9,102 nt of DNA from NCBI GenBank assembly GCA_025363375.1, contig JANYDZ010000682.1:1-9102 (forward strand), given 5' to 3'. The DNA is from Hyphomicrobiales bacterium (GTDB lineage Bacteria; Pseudomonadota; Alphaproteobacteria; Rhizobiales; Beijerinckiaceae). Position numbers and translations under genes: made by a program. Positions 6,467 to 9,102 of this stretch are shown here, piece after piece; position 1 is the first letter of the stretch; every line of letters begins with the position of its first letter. Below the pieces are notes generated by a model. It was given only the letters and a program-made list of their open reading frames with translations. It had not been told where the DNA came from and did no database searches.

Positions 6467-6943
6467 TTGCGTTCAGCGATCATCTTAAGTGCGACACTTT
6501 TTTTCGTGATTTCGGCTCCGGCTCTCGCCGAGCAATCCAACGCCGAGTATTTTATCGGCGAAGCTGCGCGGGCTCCTGCGGCGTCTCTGCAAAAGAAACG
6601 CATGCAGGCTTCATTGCGGCGCAATGTCCGCGTGGCGCGCGTCAGGCCGGCGCGCGGCGGCAGTTCATCCATGGCGTCCTGGTATGGCGGCGGCGAAAAA
6701 CTGGCGCGTCATACGGCGTCCGGCGAAATATTCCGTCCGAATGGTTTCACAGCGGCCCATCGGACGCTTCCCCTCGGGACGCGCCTCGCCGTCAGCGCCA
6801 ATGGGCGCACTGTCATGGTGCGGGTCAATGATCGCGGCCCCGCCGCGTGGACGGGCCGTTCACTCGATCTGTCGCGCGGCGCCGCCAGGGCGCTGGGAAT
6901 GATCGGCAAGGGGACGGCACGCGTGTCATGGCGTACCGCGTAG
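6467..6943 (+). CDS. RlpA-like double-psi beta-barrel protein (second paralogue)
   Basis: A 158-residue secreted RlpA-family protein. Signal peptide about 1-21 (cleavage after PALA), a linker rich in Ala, Arg and Lys to about 66, then a double-psi beta-barrel (about 69-158) with ASWYGG, TASGE (Glu87), TAAHRTLPLGT (His98) and VRVNDRGP (Asp122). The barrel is about three quarters identical by eye to that of the preceding gene, while the linkers are unrelated, which points to tandem duplication followed by linker divergence. After NDRGP it reads AAWTG instead of FVRN, adding one residue to the loop. The start is TTG with GGAG (6456-6459) 7 bases upstream, the same arrangement as its paralogue. 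The linker begins with NAEYFIGEAAR, closely matching a segment of the DUF882 protein. There is no SPOR domain or lipobox. Enzyme activity is inferred. Confidence 0.88.
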   Translation: MRSAIILSATLFFVISAPALAEQSNAEYFIGEAARAPAASLQKKRMQASLRRNVRVARVRPARGGSSSMASWYGGGEKLARHTASGEIFRPNGFTAAHRTLPLGTRLAVSANGRTVMVRVNDRGPAAWTGRSLDLSRGAARALGMIGKGTARVSWRTA

Positions 6944-7031
6944 GCTTGACTTGTCGACTGACAGACTTGCCGCCTGACGTGACTTTCCGCCCCGGTCCAT
7001 GCGAGCATTCGCGGGATCGGGGAGGATATTT

Positions 7032-8003
7032 ATGAGCATGGTTCGATTTAAGGGCGCGTTCATCGCGAAGCTGGCGGCGGCGTCGATGTTGCTGGCGTCG
7101 TCCGCCTCCGCCGCCGACCTCGTCAAGGTCGCGATCGGCAATCCCGGCGTCGGCGAAACCGCGACTGCCGATGTGGGCAAGAAGCGGGGTTTCTTCGCCA
7201 AACGCGGCATCGACCTTGAAATTTCCTACACTTCAGGCAGCGCGGAAACCGTGCAGGTGCTGCTGGCCGGGGGCGCGGATGTCGCCATCGCGGTGGGCAC
7301 GCTCGGCGCATTGGCCGTTTACGCCAAGGGCGCGCCCGTGCGCGTCATCGCCGCGTCGTTCACCGGCGACACCAACATGTTCCTCTATGTGCCGGCAAAC
7401 TCGCCCATCAGGAAAGTCGAGGACGCCGCCGGTAAATCCATCGCCTATTCCAATGCGGGTTCGTCGTCGCAAATGATGGTTCTCGAGGCGAAGAAGCAGT
7501 TCAACGTCGATTTCAAACCCACCGCCACCGGCAGTGGCCCCGCGACGATGACGCAGGTGATGAGCGGCCAGGTGGACGTCGGCTGGTCCGGCGCGCCTTT
7601 CGCGGTTGACCTGCTCGAAGCCGGCAAGATCAGGCTCATTATGAAGGCCTCCGACCTCACGGCGATGGCTGGACAATCCTCGCGGGTCAGCGTCGCCAAT
7701 TCCAACGATCTGAAAAAGCGGCCGGATGTGTATCGCCGTTTCATGCAGGCCTATCGCGACACCATCGAGTGGATTTACACGACGCCGGAAGGCCTCAAGG
7801 CCTATGCCGAATGGGCCAACGTGCCCGAGAGCATCGGCAAGCGCTCGCTGGACGAGTTTTTGCCGCGCGCCGCGGTCGATGTCGACAAGGTCGCAGGACT
7901 TGAGCAGAACATGCGCACGGCGATCGAGTTCAAATATCTGAACGCGCCTCTGACGAAAGCACAGCTCGACGAGCTCGTGCAAATACCCGAAAGAATGAAC
8001 TGA
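7032..8003 (+). CDS. ABC transporter substrate-binding protein (NMT1/SsuA type)
   Basis: A periplasmic solute-binding protein of 323 residues, the usual family length. Seen: signal peptide about 1-28 (AAASMLLASSASA, cleavage before DLVKVAIG). The two-lobed fold of type II binding proteins follows, with the recognisable KKRGFFAKRGIDLEI (50-64), the GADVAIA turn (81-87), the SGSAETVQ and NAGSSSQMM ligand-loop positions, and the TQVMSGQVDVGW segment (about 174-185). The start at ATG 7032 is strongly supported by GGAGG (7021-7025) six bases upstream; the in-frame ATG at 6999 lacks such a site. It is probably the binding partner of the ATPase and permeases at 2606-5023, because those genes lack one and this family works with that permease type. 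About 2 kb separates them, so the pairing is inferred. The substrate is unknown. Confidence 0.92.
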   Translation: MSMVRFKGAFIAKLAAASMLLASSASAADLVKVAIGNPGVGETATADVGKKRGFFAKRGIDLEISYTSGSAETVQVLLAGGADVAIAVGTLGALAVYAKGAPVRVIAASFTGDTNMFLYVPANSPIRKVEDAAGKSIAYSNAGSSSQMMVLEAKKQFNVDFKPTATGSGPATMTQVMSGQVDVGWSGAPFAVDLLEAGKIRLIMKASDLTAMAGQSSRVSVANSNDLKKRPDVYRRFMQAYRDTIEWIYTTPEGLKAYAEWANVPESIGKRSLDEFLPRAAVDVDKVAGLEQNMRTAIEFKYLNAPLTKAQLDELVQIPERMN

Positions 8004-8051
8004 CGGCGCGGACGGCGGGAAGCCCAGGGGATCTGGACCTGACAGGCGTGG

Positions 8052-9102
8052 TCAGCGCGCGACTTCGACGCCCTGGCGTTTCAGTTCGCCCTGAATGTAG
8101 TCCAGCGCCTCGAGCGGCACGCCGCCAAGTTCGCCGATGAGCTTCTCCAGTTCCTTCTTGCGCGCGACCGGAGAGTCCGGATCGAGGCGCGACCAATCGC
8201 CCTGAAACTGCGCGTCCTGAATCGTCGCCTCGAAAGCTTTGACGTAGGCCGCGACGATCGCGTCCGGCGTTTGCGGGGGCAGGGCGAGCCACATGCCAAC
8301 CTGGATCACCTTCTCTCCATATTCGAAGGCCCTCGCCGCCAAAGGGGCCTTGATCCTGTCGCGGACGAGATCGGAAATGATCGGCGCGCTTCCCAGATTC
8401 GGGCGCGGTGAAATCCTGCCGTCAACGAAAGCGCCCGACTGGCTGGCGACCGTGAATTTGTCGGTTGCGAAGAGATAGTCGATGTCCACGCTCGACCCGA
8501 ACGCGCTCATGTCGATTTCGCCGCGTTCGAGCGCTCCGCGCACTTCGCCGGTCGACGCATAGCCGGGCACCCATTTGACGTTCCACCCAAGGAACGCGGC
8601 GCCCCACAGCACCTGATAATATCCGGTTCGCAAGGTCGATCCGACAATTCCCATGACAACGGGCCTGGCGGAACCGTCGGTCAACCGCGCGACGGCGGAC
8701 TTGTTGACAAACAGCGCCTGACTGGGCGCGGTCAGCCCGCCGACATAATTAAATTTCGCGGGCTGATATCGGGCCTGGGTGCGCACGAGCGCGTCCTGGT
8801 CAAGTTGCGTCTGGCCGCCGACGGCCGCGAACAGGCCATTGGGCTCCGCCTTGGCGTTCCATTCGTTGAGAGCGATCACGCCGCCGGCCCCGGGCCGGTT
8901 CACGACGATTGCGGCGGGTTGGCCGGGCAGGTGGCGCGCCATGGTCCGCGCGAGCAGCCGACCATAGAGATCGACACGATTGCCGGCTTCGAAACCGACG
9001 GTGACGACGATGGTCTTACCGGCGAAGGTAACTCCGTCCTGCGCCGTCGCTGGAGCGCGCGGCGCGGCGCAGAGCCAGGCCGCCAGGCCCGCGACGCCAA
9101 CG
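8052..9102 (-). CDS. Bug/TctC-type tripartite tricarboxylate transporter substrate-binding protein, 5' end missing
   Basis: The last 349 residues of a Bug-family periplasmic binding protein read on the minus strand; the start lies beyond the right edge. The frame stays open to 9101: the visible N-terminus is a hydrophobic signal-peptide remnant (VGVAGLAAWLCAAPRAPATA), followed by TVGFEAGNRVDLYGRLLARTMARHLPG. This is the usual first strand and helix of the fold, then VVNRPGAGG (the conserved pocket loop). An internal ATG at 8942 is therefore not the start. Bug proteins bind carboxylates and other small organics, and many are orphans without adjacent TctA/TctB membrane genes; none are visible here, though they could lie outside the window. 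It is convergent with the ABC binding-protein gene, their stops only 48 bases apart, with just a weak CTGAC/GTCAG stem (8039-8043 and 8051-8055) between them. The ligand is unknown. Confidence 0.88.
   Translation of the reverse strand, partial: VGVAGLAAWLCAAPRAPATAQDGVTFAGKTIVVTVGFEAGNRVDLYGRLLARTMARHLPGQPAAIVVNRPGAGGVIALNEWNAKAEPNGLFAAVGGQTQLDQDALVRTQARYQPAKFNYVGGLTAPSQALFVNKSAVARLTDGSARPVVMGIVGSTLRTGYYQVLWGAAFLGWNVKWVPGYASTGEVRGALERGEIDMSAFGSSVDIDYLFATDKFTVASQSGAFVDGRISPRPNLGSAPIISDLVRDRIKAPLAARAFEYGEKVIQVGMWLALPPQTPDAIVAAYVKAFEATIQDAQFQGDWSRLDPDSPVARKKELEKLIGELGGVPLEALDYIQGELKRQGVEVAR

Noticed and set aside
5024..7040. A transposon or insertion sequence between the 9-bp repeats
   Set aside because: No transposase gene and no matching inverted repeats at the inner edges. 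The block carries ordinary chromosomal-type genes, so only a rearrangement hypothesis is kept.
8039..8055. CTGAC/GTCAG stem between the convergent genes as a bidirectional terminator
   Set aside because: Only five pairs with no T-run on either strand; too weak to call.
8052..8942. The Bug-type gene as a complete gene starting at the ATG at 8942
   Set aside because: The frame continues upstream to the window edge, encoding the family's first strand and helix plus a signal-peptide remnant, so the true start is outside the window.

Overview
The window is GC-rich (roughly 60-65%, apart from one sharply AT-rich island) and densely coding. It looks like chromosomal DNA from an alphaproteobacterium, probably of the Rhizobiales (Hyphomicrobiales). 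The evidence is a GapR/DUF2312 nucleoid protein, a DUF882 M15-type periplasmic protein with a long Ala/Pro-rich tail, short single-domain RlpA proteins, and a TctC/Bug-type binding protein. The genus cannot be fixed from the sequence alone. There is no rRNA, tRNA, CRISPR array, transposase, integrase or phage gene.

Layout. (1) 19-282: GapR-family DNA-binding protein. (2) 527-2437: secreted DUF882/M15-like protein. (3) 2606-5023: three tightly packed plus-strand genes for a taurine/sulfonate/nitrate-type ABC importer, comprising an ATPase and two permeases whose ends overlap. (4) 5152-5427: small secreted protein with two cysteines and no recognised family, followed by a terminator-like hairpin region. 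(5) 5683-6144 and 6467-6943: two RlpA-like double-psi beta-barrel proteins, clearly paralogous. Both start with TTG, and each has its own upstream regulatory region. (6) 7032-8003: NMT1/SsuA-type periplasmic binding protein, very probably the missing binding component of the importer in (3). (7) 8052-9102, minus strand: Bug/TctC-type binding protein, cut by the right edge and convergent with (6).

How the genes fit together. Two themes are interleaved. One is cell-envelope or peptidoglycan work: the DUF882 protein, the two RlpA proteins and perhaps the small secreted protein. The other is uptake of a small organic solute: the ABC ATPase and permeases, their likely binding protein, and an unrelated Bug-type binding protein. 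The importer seems to be split, because about 2 kb carrying the small secreted gene and the rlpA pair lies between the last permease and the binding protein. The same 9 bases (ATGAGCATG) occur immediately after the permease stop codon and at the start codon of the binding protein, which suggests the two genes were once adjacent.

Nothing here is convincingly a new defence or mobile system. The points most worth a second look are the 9-bp repeat around the rlpA block, the duplicated TTG-start rlpA genes with contrasting upstream regions (an extended -10 promoter plus leader hairpin, versus a 42-nt run of pure A/T), and a short motif (N-A-x-[FY]-F-[VI]-x-E-A-A-R) shared by the DUF882 protein and the second RlpA.
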